Source: Maylandia zebra | Taxonomy: Eukaryota > Chordata > Actinopteri > Cichliformes > Cichlidae | Length of the DNA: 64,000 nucleotides | Direction: 5' to 3' | Assembly (NCBI RefSeq): GCF_041146795.1 | Contig: NC_135187.1 | Span: forward strand, 6,683,556 to 6,747,555 | Shown: piece by piece, positions 24,601-36,500 of the stretch | How positions within the stretch are numbered: the first letter of the stretch is position 1 | How the letters are laid out: every line of letters starts with the position of its first letter | Program-made: the position numbers and the translations under genes | The notes under the pieces: generated by a model | Told to the model about the DNA's origin: nothing | Seen by the model: only the letters and a program-made list of their open reading frames with translations | The model's database searches: none

Positions 24601-27429
24601 AACTCCCATTTGAGATCATCTTTTATGGGATCTGCAGACAGCTTCCAACATGGCTGCTCTTTTTGTATTGCTCTCATTCTGATTATTTACACGGTATGCA
24701 CTGTGTATAACCGCAGGAAATCAAACTGTGTCAGAAAGCAAACATCAGTTTCAAGCTGATCAAGGTACATGCTTGGTGATGAGACCTGGGTCCAAGCAGT
24801 CCACAGCTAACCGGTTTTTATACGAGTCCACAGTTCCAAGTATGTCTGATGAGGAGTGAGACCACGAGCAAGCCTGGTGTGTTTTTAAACATACGCACCA
24901 TGATATCGTTCTCCAGGGTAAGACATGATGAGTGTCTCCACTGTGATGTGTCTGGCACACTTTTAAAGCATTTCAGAAACAACACATTTAGTATGCCTGC
25001 TGGGTTTTATTTTAAAAACTGACTAACTTTCAACTCTGTTCCTTTGTCTGTTACTTCCTGCCCTTCTCCTATGCTCTGTGCTGCTACATGTTGCTTCTGT
25101 AAATAAAAAAAGAACTGTTCGCTTTTTCTAGAGCAACTTCTGATGGAATTGCTACCATTGTCTCGAGTGGGTGTCAGGAAGCAGCCGTGCCTGCTGCACT
25201 CCCAGGATGAGTCTGTTAATGTGAAGTTCCAATATGACATCCTGAGGAGTCTGATGAAAAACATAAAAGTGCAAACAACATGATCTGTGGTGCGTGTCAT
25301 CACGTCATCGCGTACTGTTTGATGGGGCCAGGTTTTGGGCCAGTATTGGGAATCTGAAGAACACCTGCATCCCAAACTTTTTTCAAATGACTGAGCATAA
25401 CATAGCAGATTTTTGACCGTCTAGCTTCACCTGGGGACATTTACATGTTCTCACTGCCATTTCCTTTTTAAAAGAGGTGCTGTAGTTAATTTTAGCTTCA
25501 TGTTTCTCACATTAAATGGTAAATGGCCTGTATTTGTATAGCGCTTTACTTAGTCCCTAAGGACCCCAAAGCGCTTTACACTACATTCAGTCATCCACCC
25601 ATTCACACACACATTCACACACTGGTGATGGCAAGCTATATTGTAGCCACAGCAGCCGTGGGGCGCACTGACAGAGGCGAGGCTGCCGGACACTGGCGCC
25701 ACCGGGCCCTCTGACCACCACCAGTAGGCAACAGGTGAATTGTCCTGCCCAAGGACACATTAGGACAGCATGATCTCATCTCATATGTTTCCCTTCAAAA
25801 ACCATGGAGTTAGTAGCTTGTTTTTCTTCTAGTTTTTTTAATAATCACTTACAGACACCTTGAAGGTGCATTCATGCAGTCTTGTAGAATTATATTAAAA
25901 TACTACCAGTTACTGCCATAAAGTAGGGAAAATATATATTTTAAAATTAAAATACATTTGGATGAGTTTTTCCTTTTTTTTTTCTTTTTTTTTTTAAAAT
26001 GGTCTTTTAAAAATTCTGTAACACTGAAGCACACATGCAAACAGACATAACAGGGATGCCACCAAGATCAAATAAACATCCAGAGGTGCACAAGAAGATG
26101 ATCTTGAACAGGAGACTGGCCAAATTTAAATCAGGCAAGTTTTTTTAATAGACCTTTTCAGAGAATTTTTCTTTCACAATTTGCAAAATAAGAAAAAAGA
26201 CAAACTGAAAAATCATCTACGACTCAGGTTGGTGAAAACATCAGAGCTGCTCACTCACCTGCAGTCATGATACCCGTGGAGGGAACAGGCACAACGGTGA
26301 CGTTCTGGGAAGTGTGCGACTGGTGCAGGTGTGCCCCCACCGCACTCAGGGGTCCGCTGTTTCCACCACCACCCCCTCCTACATTGCCTCCGCCTCCTTC
26401 CTGTTTAGGGATCACACGTACCCCAGCCGCTCCATCCACTGAGCTGGGGATGGCGAGTACGGCCGTGGGGTAGTGGGGGGAGGAAGTGGAAGACGCAGAA
26501 GAGTGAGGAAAGGAGGGCGCGCTGGCCTTCTCTGGACCTAGTTGCTCCTTCGCCTTGTTCAGGAACATGGCGTTCTCAATCTAGACAGAAGTGGGGAGTG
26601 GAGAGAGGAAAGAAGGAAGGGTGTAGGAATTAGGGGGCAAAGGAGTGTGATACAGTAAGGGTGAAATGTTTCATGACGGTGGAAGGAAAAGGATATGAAA
26701 GGAAGGAAGAAAGGGAAGGAGAAAGGAGACTTGCCAGAGATGAAGAAGGCAGATTGAAAGAGGAAATAGGATGAGGGTGTTTGGAAGAAGTTGAAAAAGA
26801 AATAAAAATACAAAAGACAGGAAGAAAGAGAAAGATGTGAAGAAGAGTCATATGTTTATGCGGGAAAAAAACAGGATGACCCAGAGATGACACAAGCAGA
26901 GTGGCGATAAACGTAGTGTGTGTCATGAAAGGAAAATGGAGAACAAATGAGACAGAAAATGAGAGGTTAACGACAGTAAAAACAGAAGGAATTAAAGAAG
27001 AATAAAGGAGGAAGGAATGGGAAGATTGGGGAGAGTGAAGGGTAGGAGTTAATGGGTTAGATAAGAGCAGACAGAGGAAGAGGAAGAAACAATGGAAGAG
27101 AAGAGAAAACGAAGGCATGGTGAGATGCAAAAAAAGCAAATGAAAACAGGAACAGAAGATTGAAAAGATGAGAGAGGAGAGGGACAGGAGTGATCATGTG
27201 AACCCATCAATAAGTCAAATAACTTCATCAACGTTGCCAGCATTATTTAGTGGTGTTAAAAACAACATGTTCAGGTTGTGAAGTGCTTCTGGGTATTTTT
27301 TCCAACAGCACAGACCACTATACCATGTGTAATTCAAGACAATTCCAACAATAAGGTTGTGTCTACCTGTCCTTGTACAGTGGGGACGGGAGACCAAAAG
27401 TATGATGAGTTGAAATGGGAATCGTCCAT
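17258..27429 (-). CDS. znf384: ZNF384-type (CIZ/NMP4) C2H2 zinc-finger transcription factor
   Basis: Nuclear DNA-binding factor; the mammalian orthologue binds AT-rich sites in matrix gene promoters. Ten coding exons: 27429-27367, 26580-26259, 24137-24015, 23718-23561, 23453-23377, 23253-23029, 21355-21188 (cassette), 20297-20219, 19613-19455, 17653-17258; 589 aa with the cassette, 533 without. The N-terminus MDDSHFNSSYFWSPVPTV and the motifs VPVPSTGIMTA, GLVITTPQGTLV and PSKRGRKSK are diagnostic. Fingers begin at CRMCAVTF (about residue 249); then KCPHC, TCTYC, cassette pair KCPHC/TCSYC, KCNHPGC, KCHNC and SCGLC, giving eight (six without the cassette). The C-terminal region has an RG repeat (GRGRGRGRGRGAGR), then Asn/Pro/Gln-rich sequence and the conserved end DLCLTVSTSAIQVEH. 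Intron 1 (27366-26581) is strongly pyrimidine-rich on the coding strand. Whether this is the znf384a, b or -like paralogue cannot be told from sequence alone. Confidence 0.92.
18158..19053. mobile_element. hAT-derived element with BED-finger transposase remnant, 12-bp flanking repeat
   Basis: Insertion in a znf384 intron. The ends read TAGGGCTGAGCCATATCA (left) and, inverted, CAGGGCGATATGACC (right). The identical 12-mer TCTATGAACAAC flanks it at 18146-18157 and 19054-19065. From 18252 on the plus strand a short frame of about 53 codons starting MAATENKKGE contains TSVVWNWFSFRPSDTQQ, which resembles the N-terminal BED-finger region of fish hAT transposases, then stops. The middle (about 18430-18720) carries an unrelated repeat with the gtgtgccttatgtatgaat motif. 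Confidence 0.7.
20541..20645. repeat. short teleost interspersed repeat fragment
   Basis: Contains catgtggacgtagcgttttc followed by agtgggaggaatgtttcgtc, a module I recognise as recurrent in percomorph genomes. It lies in a znf384 intron. The class (LINE, SINE or Penelope-like) cannot be fixed from this fragment. Confidence 0.35.
21188..21355 (-). other. znf384: znf384 in-frame cassette exon encoding two zinc fingers
   Basis: 168-bp exon (56 codons) that starts and ends in the same phase as the exon 23253-23029, so it can be skipped without a frameshift. It encodes a KCPHC and a TCSYC finger. Its DNA is nearly identical over its whole length to the 3' two thirds of the exon at 23029-23253, including the shared donor acacg|gtactggg. 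Human ZNF384 is known to have isoforms that differ by a similar two-finger block. Confidence 0.8.
21629..21655. repeat. (CT)n microsatellite
   Basis: Uninterrupted CT dinucleotide run in a znf384 intron. Confidence 0.9.
22550..22620. repeat. Tc1-like element end fragment
   Basis: Contains catgtgattggctgattaaa and gttgaacaggtat, a degenerate match to the end region of the same teleost Tc1-like family seen at 41078 and 60597. In a znf384 intron. Confidence 0.45.
25510..25765. repeat. teleost interspersed repeat (agcgctttac-type)
   Basis: Runs from aaatggtaaatggcctgtat to tcctgcccaaggacacatta and includes the block caaagcgctttacactacat. I recognise this as a very common fish repeat; its class is not clear to me. 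It lies in znf384 intron 2 on the plus strand and is fairly intact. Confidence 0.6.
26590..27200 (-). repeat. long polypyrimidine tract (polypurine on plus strand) in znf384 intron 1
   Basis: About 600 bases strongly biased to A and G on the plus strand, hence C and U in the znf384 pre-mRNA, running right up to the 3' splice site at 26581. It generates spurious long Ser/Phe/Leu-rich open frames on the minus strand. Confidence 0.7.
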
Positions 27430-27813
27430 TATTTCTGTAATTAAAAAGCAACACACTTAGAAAACACCTGTCCTGCTCCTCCTTTTTTCGTTTCTTTTCT
27501 TTTAAATGAGACCATGCATGGCTGTATTTCAGTCATCTTAGTCCGGTTCCTTTCTTTCTCCTCCGCACGCTGACACACCGAACACGTCGGTTTCAGGATC
27601 AGCATGCAGCACTAAGACTAAATTTAGTCCACTAAATCGAGCCACTTTTCTACACAGCTAACCTTTGTTTTTAGGGATACCAATCAAGATGTCTGTGACA
27701 AATCTGAGCAGTTTAAGCTTACTCTGTTGTGGCTATTTCTTGAAATAATTAAGATTTGTACAGAGGAGGATGTGAAAGGAATCAGGCAAAGATGGTCAAT
27801 CCCAGAAGGGAAC

Positions 27814-28408
27814 CAGTGGTTCCAAATGCTGTGTCAAAGCATACTGATGTACCCTCTCAGCCCAGTAAACATTATAACTGAAACTGCACAAAAACATAGT
27901 AATTGAGATTTAATTTTCTCTATTATTCCACATTAAATACCCTTGGTTTTACAAAAAAGAACTGACAGGCAAGACGATAACATTTAAGAGGAGATAACAC
28001 TGATCTCTTTACTGTGTGGAATAAGTCAAACAAACTACCTAAAGAAACAAAAACTGTTATTAGAAATTACTTAAAAAACTGTCTGCAATTTGATGCGAGG
28101 AGATAAAAAAAATGCTAAAACTGTACCTGCAAACTAAAAATTCCCTTCCTGAAGAAACACCGCCCCCTGTTAAAGAGCTTGGGATCTCAACCATATCCAG
28201 TGGGAACATTTGTTTGAATGTATGGAAGTGCCTGGTAAGGCTATGGATCACTGTTACATGCTTGCTGCAAAGCAACATACACATGCTCAAAAGCACAATT
28301 GTCACTGACCTCCTTCCAGATAACCTGTTTTCTGCAAACATAAATACAGGTCTTGAATTTGTCTTGCTTTTTACTTTTCTTTGACCACATAAAGTTTGAG
28401 AACCACTG
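27814..28408. mobile_element. possible hAT (Charlie-like) non-autonomous element
   Basis: Left end CAGTGGTTCCAAATG and right end, inverted, CAGTGGTTCTCAAACTTTATG resemble the terminal repeats of Charlie-like hAT elements. No target-site duplication is visible, so the left boundary is uncertain. It lies upstream of the first coding exon of znf384, within the probable 5' UTR intron. Confidence 0.4.
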
Positions 28409-29299
28409 GTGTAGAGGGCAGCAGAAGCAAGAATTAAGAAAACACTAATGATAATCAGTTTTTGAGAATTTAATGATTGTCTGTAACACAGCACATGCAC
28501 TTGTTTACTACTCCCTAACACAGCATGAACAAATTGCACAATCTTAGAGTGCGTGTTTTATCAGCAGCATGTCAGTGAGGCTAGTTTTGCAACAAAATTG
28601 GATGTGGGTGCACCATTAGGTGAAAGTAACACCCTCTTCAAGAGTGCACACAGCTTCTTGACAGTTGAAAAAAACCCAAAATAAAAACCCACTGTCAATC
28701 TCATGAGTAATCAACCTGTAATCTTCCGTTTCCTGATTATGTCCCACTAACAGAGGCAAAGAAGGAAGTTTCATTGTTCTATGTTGGCATGCATTTGCAC
28801 TTTATTTTAGCTTTCTGAAACATTTTGAGACCGTGAATGCCATGTATAATCCTGCTCACATACCATTAAAAGCATGCAAGTAATTACATGTTAGTAAAGC
28901 CCAACTGCCATTTAATAATTTATAACAACTGATATTCAGTAAGCCCCGCAAAGGAGTATGAGAGGCCCATAAAAAAAAAAATCACAATAACAATTGAGGT
29001 AACGCCATATTTCATGCAAAACATTTGCAATGCATAACTCATGAAATGTTTTGCATTGTTTTTCATGAGCCTCCTCTCCCCTCTGCAACTGCAAGGTCTA
29101 TAAATAAATGAAAAGAAATGCTTTCAATGCAATTTAATCATTTTCCCTGATTCTGCAGCAAAGCATCAGATGCAAGGGGCCGTTATTAGTGCAGTACAAA
29201 GTCAATGTTTCAGTGTTCTGAGAGACATTTGTTTCTTCCCCCCCTCTCTTTTTCTTTTGGACGAGAGGGTGCAAGCTGCCTCCAAAAACTGTGGCATGG

Positions 29300-29870
29300 C
29301 TAGCGCCGAGCTAACGTTAGCTGTGCTTTATGAATTATTGCAAAAACAAATTTGCCACAAATCGTTTAAGTCAGGGTGCTTTTTTGGAACTGAGTCTGGA
29401 CAGATGTGTTAAACTGCACCCAACCGGCTGACAAGAGCGTAATAACATATCTGGGTTATGCACAAACATGGCTAACGTTAGCTGAAAAACGCAACAAGAC
29501 GAGAGGAGCTAGCTAACTTGCCTCCATTAATTTTCTCCTTTTGTTCGCTGGCTTGCTCTAGCTACAAGGAGGCCTGTATATTCAATATGCTTAACTAGCC
29601 CGCCGCTTAGTAAACACAAACATCCGTGCTCTCCCTACGCCTCCATTCCTCACTCCCTGCTCATCTCGCTGAGAGAAAATAAAAAAAGAGAAAAAAAAGT
29701 CTCGAATAAAAAAAAAAAAAACGAAGACAGGAAAAAAAAACGTCGACGCCGTTGCCTCTGTAGGAGACGCAGCTTCATGCAGACTTCCGGCGGTTGGGAC
29801 GACGGTGCTCTCAGACACACTGAAAAAAACACTTAATTAACAACCGACTAATAAGTCCTGCGTTAATTAC
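29300..29870 (-). promoter_or_regulatory. znf384: probable znf384 promoter and 5' UTR exon
   Basis: Local rise in GC and CpG about 2 kb upstream of the first coding exon. A possible minus-strand donor (caggga|gtgagg) lies near 29650. Two copies of the palindrome GCTAACGTTAGC occur at 29310-29321 and 29471-29482. The start site is not resolved and the assignment rests on position and composition. Confidence 0.35.
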
Positions 29871-29879
29871 CGGTGAACT

Positions 29880-31125
29880 CGACTCCCCTTCAACCCCCCC
29901 GGAGCTTCCTCGGGTCGGGACAGTTGGAAAACTTTGTCCAAATCCGCCCCTCAAACCCCTCAGATATGCCTTTTTTTTCTTCGTTTTTTCCTTTTTTTCC
30001 CTCCAGCTCTTCTCCGAGGAGTCAAGGCAGGCTGAGTTAAACAGCTTCCGGCCACACTCTTCAAAATAAAATCAAAGCGCGATTCTTTTAAAGTATATTT
30101 CTTTGTGTATTGCGTTTGATTAAAAGCGTAATAATCGATGTTAACACAATTAACTAAAACTAAACTAAAAGTAGGTGTAAAATATGACATTTTATGCACC
30201 GAAATAAAATGATTATTAATTATTTTTTTAATTAAAAAAACGAATTTAAAGCAATAGTGTTTAATCACAAAACCAGCAAAAAAGTATATTTAAAATTTTA
30301 TCAAAAACAGCCTAATGAGGTTTTGGTGCTACATGACTTAGAGTCAATTGTCTTCAAAAATAGCTGTTTTGTATAAGAATATTTATTCAGAAACTTATCT
30401 TATGTATTTTTCATAATAATAATTAATACTAAACCACAAATAATGCCGAAAACTAATAAAACCGAAGTAAAACCAAACTTACAAAAAACAAATACAATTT
30501 AAATCTAATCGACCGAAATCCGCTCTGAAAACTCAGTGAAACTTAAGCGACCTGAAAACAAACGCCATATAATCTAAAAAAGAAAAAAAGGGGTTCCGGT
30601 AGGAAAACCTTCTATACACAAGTCAAATAATATAAAACAAGAAAAACAAACTAATAATTGTGCAATAACTAACAGCCATTTACCCATATGTTTGCTCCGC
30701 TGAGAGTTTTGAATTAGACTTCCTGTACTGGTTTGGCGTTTTACCAGCTAACTTGACACACCTGCCAGCGTCTATGCAGTATCTTCCGGTGTATTAATTA
30801 TCCAGTCAGTGAGGACGTCGTATCAGTTTCTATGTATATTTCATTTCTGAATTAGCTGAATGGTTTTCTCATTTTGTACAACAGCTCTCAGGTTATGCGG
30901 ACATGTGAGGCTATTAAAAGGTAATGAATGCTTGTACTTATAATATCCACGTCACTATAATTATTATCGCCCATTTAGCTTGAACTATGTCCATCATATA
31001 AGATGGACCTAAGCTACTTTTGTCAGCATTTATAATGCAAGGAAAGAACTCTAATGTTTGTTGCAAGTTTAATTCCTGGTGCAACATCAGCAATTCATTC
31101 TTGGGAAAAGCACCATGTACCATGA
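29880..31125. other. znf384-flot1 intergenic spacer
   Basis: AT-rich region without supportable genes. Candidate minus-strand polyadenylation signals that could end a long flot1 transcript occur at 31130-31135, 31171-31176, 31204-31209 and 32797-32802. Confidence 0.35.
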
Positions 31126-32963
31126 GCATTTTATTGAAAGATCAATGACAATAAAATGATGATGAAAACGTTTATTGGGATCCCCTTATGCATGTGAAAA
31201 TTGTTTATTATGCAGTGACAATTCAAGACCTCACAGATGGAAAAAAAAAATAAAAACTGAAAAAAAAGAAGCTAAAATCAGATGTGTAAACAGGTGAGTA
31301 AAGAAAGACAGCAGTGGAACATTTGATAGCTACAATAAATCTTTTTTCACAAACAGTAAAGATTTAAGTCGTTTCCCCTTTTGCATTTAAATGACAAGGA
31401 TTTTGTGTATAGAAGAGTAGAACGACGTTTTCCTAAAGTACACGGAAGAAAAATAAAAAGCAAACATCCACTTTGGTCAAACATCACGAATGCAACACAA
31501 CAGGGTCTGAAACATCACAGAAAACTAATAAACTGGATAAAATACATTTATAATGAATTAGTCAAGCTGTTAGTGGTGATGCAAACAGTGCTTTACACTG
31601 ATACTGTATCAAATATAAATTGTATAAACACATACACATACATATATATCCATATTTAGTGCTGATCCAGTAACGAAAGCACACTTCCATTTCTATAGCT
31701 GGGTAATCTCCTACTTTGGTAACTCCACAGTGAAGCTGCACACGCCTACTGTGTCCTGACTTCAAACATATGCATTTGCAATATTACTTTACAGTGTAAG
31801 AGTGACAGGTGTTGATGCATGCATAATAACAGTAGTACTCATATATGAAAGAAATAAAATGTACCCTCAGGACACTTACAGCACGTATGGTTGTGCTGTA
31901 ATCAGGAGTGCAGAGAAGTCACAAACAGTGTTTAGAGCTGAAGACAAAACTGCTCAGTTAAAACAAAACCATATATCCATCTTCAGTGTTTAAATCCTTT
32001 CTGATGTATTAAAACATGTCCATAAAGATATTTTCCTAACTAGCCCCAGAGGGTAATGGTGAGGTAGAGGGATACAGTTTGATTGGGTGGTGACAAAAGG
32101 CAAATCAGGATACTTTACAGTTACTACCGTAATACTTTAGAGCTAGTATTACACCTTCAGTGGAATATAAAGCACAAACTACAGCAAGCAAACGTAAAGA
32201 AAAAATAAAGAACAGAACAGCAAACACCCCTGCCCTCACTTAACAATTGAAATATTTAGCTTCACATTACGCCAAAGCGTTATATACTAACAAATACTTA
32301 ATGTTATGAATACACAGGGATATTCTCATTGCTACTATGAAAAGCAAAGCTGTATTTCACACATTTAAATTTAGTCTGACTGGCTACACCTTTATGAGAG
32401 CTGCTACATAACTGCTATCACTAGGAACCACTTTACTTAAGATTTGTAATACACATCATGTATTAGTGGACTGCAGGGTGGTACAGACTTAAGGCAGTTG
32501 AAGCTCCTGGTTGGGAAAAACAGAATCCCATTTTGTTTCCTGTAGCTGATCTAAAGCTAATATCTCCAAGCCGAGGCTCAACAGGAAAAAAAGAAGATTC
32601 ACCGGCGCATCAGTTTACAAATAAAGAAATACAGAATAATTAACTTAATTAACTTATTAAGTACCAAGGATCATAAAATATAAAACAGTAAGAAAAAGAA
32701 AAAGAAAGACCACACCTTTTAAAAACCCTATACATATTAACGCTGAAGTTTACAGATAATATCAGAAATATTCACCCTGAACCTTTATACACCAAATTTA
32801 TTTCAGAAATACATGTAGAGAAAAGACTGATGGGTTAAAATGCATGTCAGTGAATATATGATAATATGCAATATTAGTAGGATTAGTAAATGAAGGTTTT
32901 GGTTGCATGTTTTAGCACATGCTCATGCTAAGAAGCACTTAAGGTTTGGCAGCAAGGCAGTGC

Positions 32964-33084
<121 letters not shown>

Positions 33085-33518
33085 GTGAAGGAATTATTAA
33101 TGGTAAACAGGAACACAGACAAAAGTGTGACATATAAACACAGAAAGGGACAAAGACAAAGATCAGTCATGTAAAACTCAAAAAGTAAGAAAGCTCATCA
33201 AACCATCATAGAATACATGAAATATGATTATATTATCCTCTGCTTCTTGTTACCTGTGACCCTGAACTGCATAAGCAGAAGGTAATACAAGGATGGATGG
33301 AGGCTAAACGAACGCAGTACCGCTAAGCACAAAGTCATAACATGAAATAACATTCGTAACTGTAATCAGACTATTTTCACAACAGAGAAACATCACAAAC
33401 CAGCTGAACCAGCCACACAGCAGAATGACGCCGTGATGAGAGAATCATGCAGGGAATCCAGACAGCTGATTGGACACTGGGAGGAAGGACTGCCTGGTCA
33501 TCACATGGCTGATTGTCT

Positions 33519-36500
33519 TCAGCCTGTATGAGAGGCCATCTACAGAAAGGAGAGATATGATATTATGATGTCAGCAGACTCCAGAGAATACACAGTCCTA
33601 GTCTTGTTAGACCTTACCTCAGCCTTCGATACAGTCAACCATACCATCCTGATAAACAGACTGAGAGACCTGGTTGGGATGTCTGGCTCTGTTCTAGACT
33701 ATTTTTTTTATCTTATATATCTGAAAGAAACTTTAGTGTGTCTGCAAACCAGAATCTACAGAGTTGTTGTGTGGAGTTCCTCAGGGCTCTGTGCTGGGAC
33801 CTATTCTGTTTTTAATATCCATTCTTCCTTTAAGCCAGACAATACAGCAGTTTCCTGAAGTATCTTATCATCGTTTTGCTGATGATATTCAGCTATATTA
33901 TTCTTTTAAGCCTGCTGAAGCTCATAAGCTCTCCAATCTGATTGACTGTTTAACCAACATTAAACAACGGTTGAACAATAATTGCTTACAGCTAAACCCG
34001 GCCAAAACAGAAACTTTCATTATTGCACCAGGCAGTGCAATACCCGATATTAAACGGCGAATGGGTGACTTAGGTTCCTCACAGAAACATAACCTTAGAA
34101 ACCTGGGTGTTATTTTTGATGAAGCTTTTTCTTTGGAGGGACATTTATATCAGATCATAAGAAGCTGCTTTTTTCACTTGAGGAACATTTCTAAACTTAG
34201 ATCCATCGTGTCAACAAGTGAACTCGAGATGATAATGCATGCTTTTATCTCTACAAGACTTGACTACTGTAACAGCCTGTTTACTTGTCTAAACATGAAA
34301 GGGCTAGCCCGCCTACAGGTTGTTCAAAACTCTGCAGCGAGGCTACTGACCTGCTCGAACAAGGGTTCTCATATGACCCCTGTTTTAAAGTCGCTGCACT
34401 GGCCAACAATCACATTCAGGTTCCATTTTAAAATTCTAGTTTTAACTTTTAGAGCATTACAGAGACACCCCCCTCCCCCCTACATTGCTGATTGATTCAT
34501 ACACATACCACCACTCATCCCCTATTTCTACGGGGTTTGGACTCAGTGGAGACCTTCAAAAAGCAGCTAAAGACATTTTTATTTCAAAAAGCTTTTAATT
34601 AGACCAGGGTTTTTATGATGTATTTTATGACTGTATTATGCTTTTACCTTGTAAAGCACTTTGTGACATATGTCTGTGAAAGGTGCTATATAAATAAACT
34701 TTACTTACTTAGAGAAAGGTGGATGTTTTAAAGTTTTGTTATATTTAATGCTGAATTTAATTATTAATAATTAAATTTGATTGGTAGCAGCTATAAGCTA
34801 TAGATGCATGAGTGCAGGTAAGTGTAACATAAACCGAGTTACCTGGGAGATGTTCACGCCAGTCATTTTCTCCAGCGCCTCAGGCAGCTGGGTCATGATG
34901 TCCAGCACCTCTCCTGAGAGTTTGGCCACGCCCACATCTCCACCTCCGCTGGATACCATGGTAACTTTTTTGGCTTCACACAGAGGCCTGCTGATCTCTT
35001 CTGCCATCTGGTGGACAAATGACATTACAGCTGTTAAAATTGTAACTGGTGAATGTAATAATGTAATCCAGAAGTAAATGCACACACAACACTCATGACT
35101 AACAGGCTTCAAATTCTGTTTTTTTTATCAGCACAATTCTAAAAATAAGAGCAGGAGCTAGAAATGCTTGTTATGATGATGTTATCGCTCACCAAAGGCA
35201 GTTTCTCCAGCAGCATGTCCACCATGGCGCCCTCCTTGTACTCCTTGAAGGCCTCGGCCTTCTTCACCATCTGCTCAGCCTCAGCACGCCCCTTGGCCTC
35301 CACTGCAAATGCTTCAGCCTCACCTTTAACCTGAAGAAGAAATGAGGACGGACTTACTGTACCAGAAAACACTGAATCTCACCTTGTACCTTAATGGTAC
35401 ATAAATTAAAGTGAATTACAAAAGACATTTACAAATGTTACCTCATACAAAGCGATGGTAGTTTGAAATGCCTCCTCTAATATCTTATGGATTTTTCCCT
35501 CATCCATATTCCATTCATTTCCGTTTTTTTATTGCTAGATTCAGAATTATAGGCATCATATAAGAGGTCTCACCTGGGCTGCATATTAATACTCTTATTA
35601 ACATAAATCATCATGACTGATTTAGCTCTTTGCCTTCTATCTCCTTATATCCTCTTCTAATTTGGAGTTCAGAGACCCCAAATTAATACTGCACGAGTGT
35701 GATGAATATGTACACCCAAATAATTTACTGAATACTCTGAAGATTAGATTTTTAGATAATATCTTGTATTTAAAAGCAAGGAATTGTATCCTTGATACAT
35801 TAAGTTGGTAGTCAGATAAAGAGCCATACTGAGCTAGATAATTAATCGGTTTGGAGAGGGATAGGAAAGGCTGCCCAGATAATTCAAGATGACATTTGTG
35901 GAAAATGCTTTTGTTTTTTCCCCAGAAACAGCTTTGACTCACTCTTATGGACTCAGCTTCAGCCTCTGCCTCCATGATCAACTTAAGACTGGACAGACAA
36001 AAGAAACATAGTCACCTGGTTAGCAGAGGGATAAATGATTTGACCAGTACAAACATGTCAGCCATGCTCTTAAAATATAAAATGATAGCTCAATTGTTAT
36101 TCTAACATAAAAAGGAGGATTTAAGTGGACGGATGAAAACTTGCCAAATTACAAACAAAACACACACACACACACACACACGAGGGATTTTCCATGTTTC
36201 TTCTTCAGACATATAAACAGAGAAAACATACCAGAAAAACCTAACAGACTATCTGCTTACTGTCGTTCCTGCAGTTCAGGAGGTGAAAATGAACCCATAA
36301 CTCACCGCTCAGCCTCAGCCAGCTTCTCCAGCCGGTATCGCTCAGCCTCTGCAGGTTTCTTCACCTTGGCCTCCAGCTCTTTCTCCTTGCGGGTGATCTC
36401 CTGCTCCTGCAGCATGATCTGCTGCGCCCGCTCAACCACCTGCACCTGCATCTTCTCACTCTCAATACACTGCTTCGTCTTCGCTACCTGCCAGAGGAAA

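Noticed and set aside
26630-27243. Long Ser/Phe/Leu-rich open frames on the minus strand
   Set aside because: Generated by the pyrimidine-rich tract in znf384 intron 1; no domain or splice support.
28060-28539. 159-codon open frame on the minus strand
   Set aside because: Overlaps a probable hAT element end and has no recognisable domain.
33565-34495. Reverse transcriptase frames as a functional gene
   Set aside because: Frameshifted, 5'-truncated LINE remnant without endonuclease domain.
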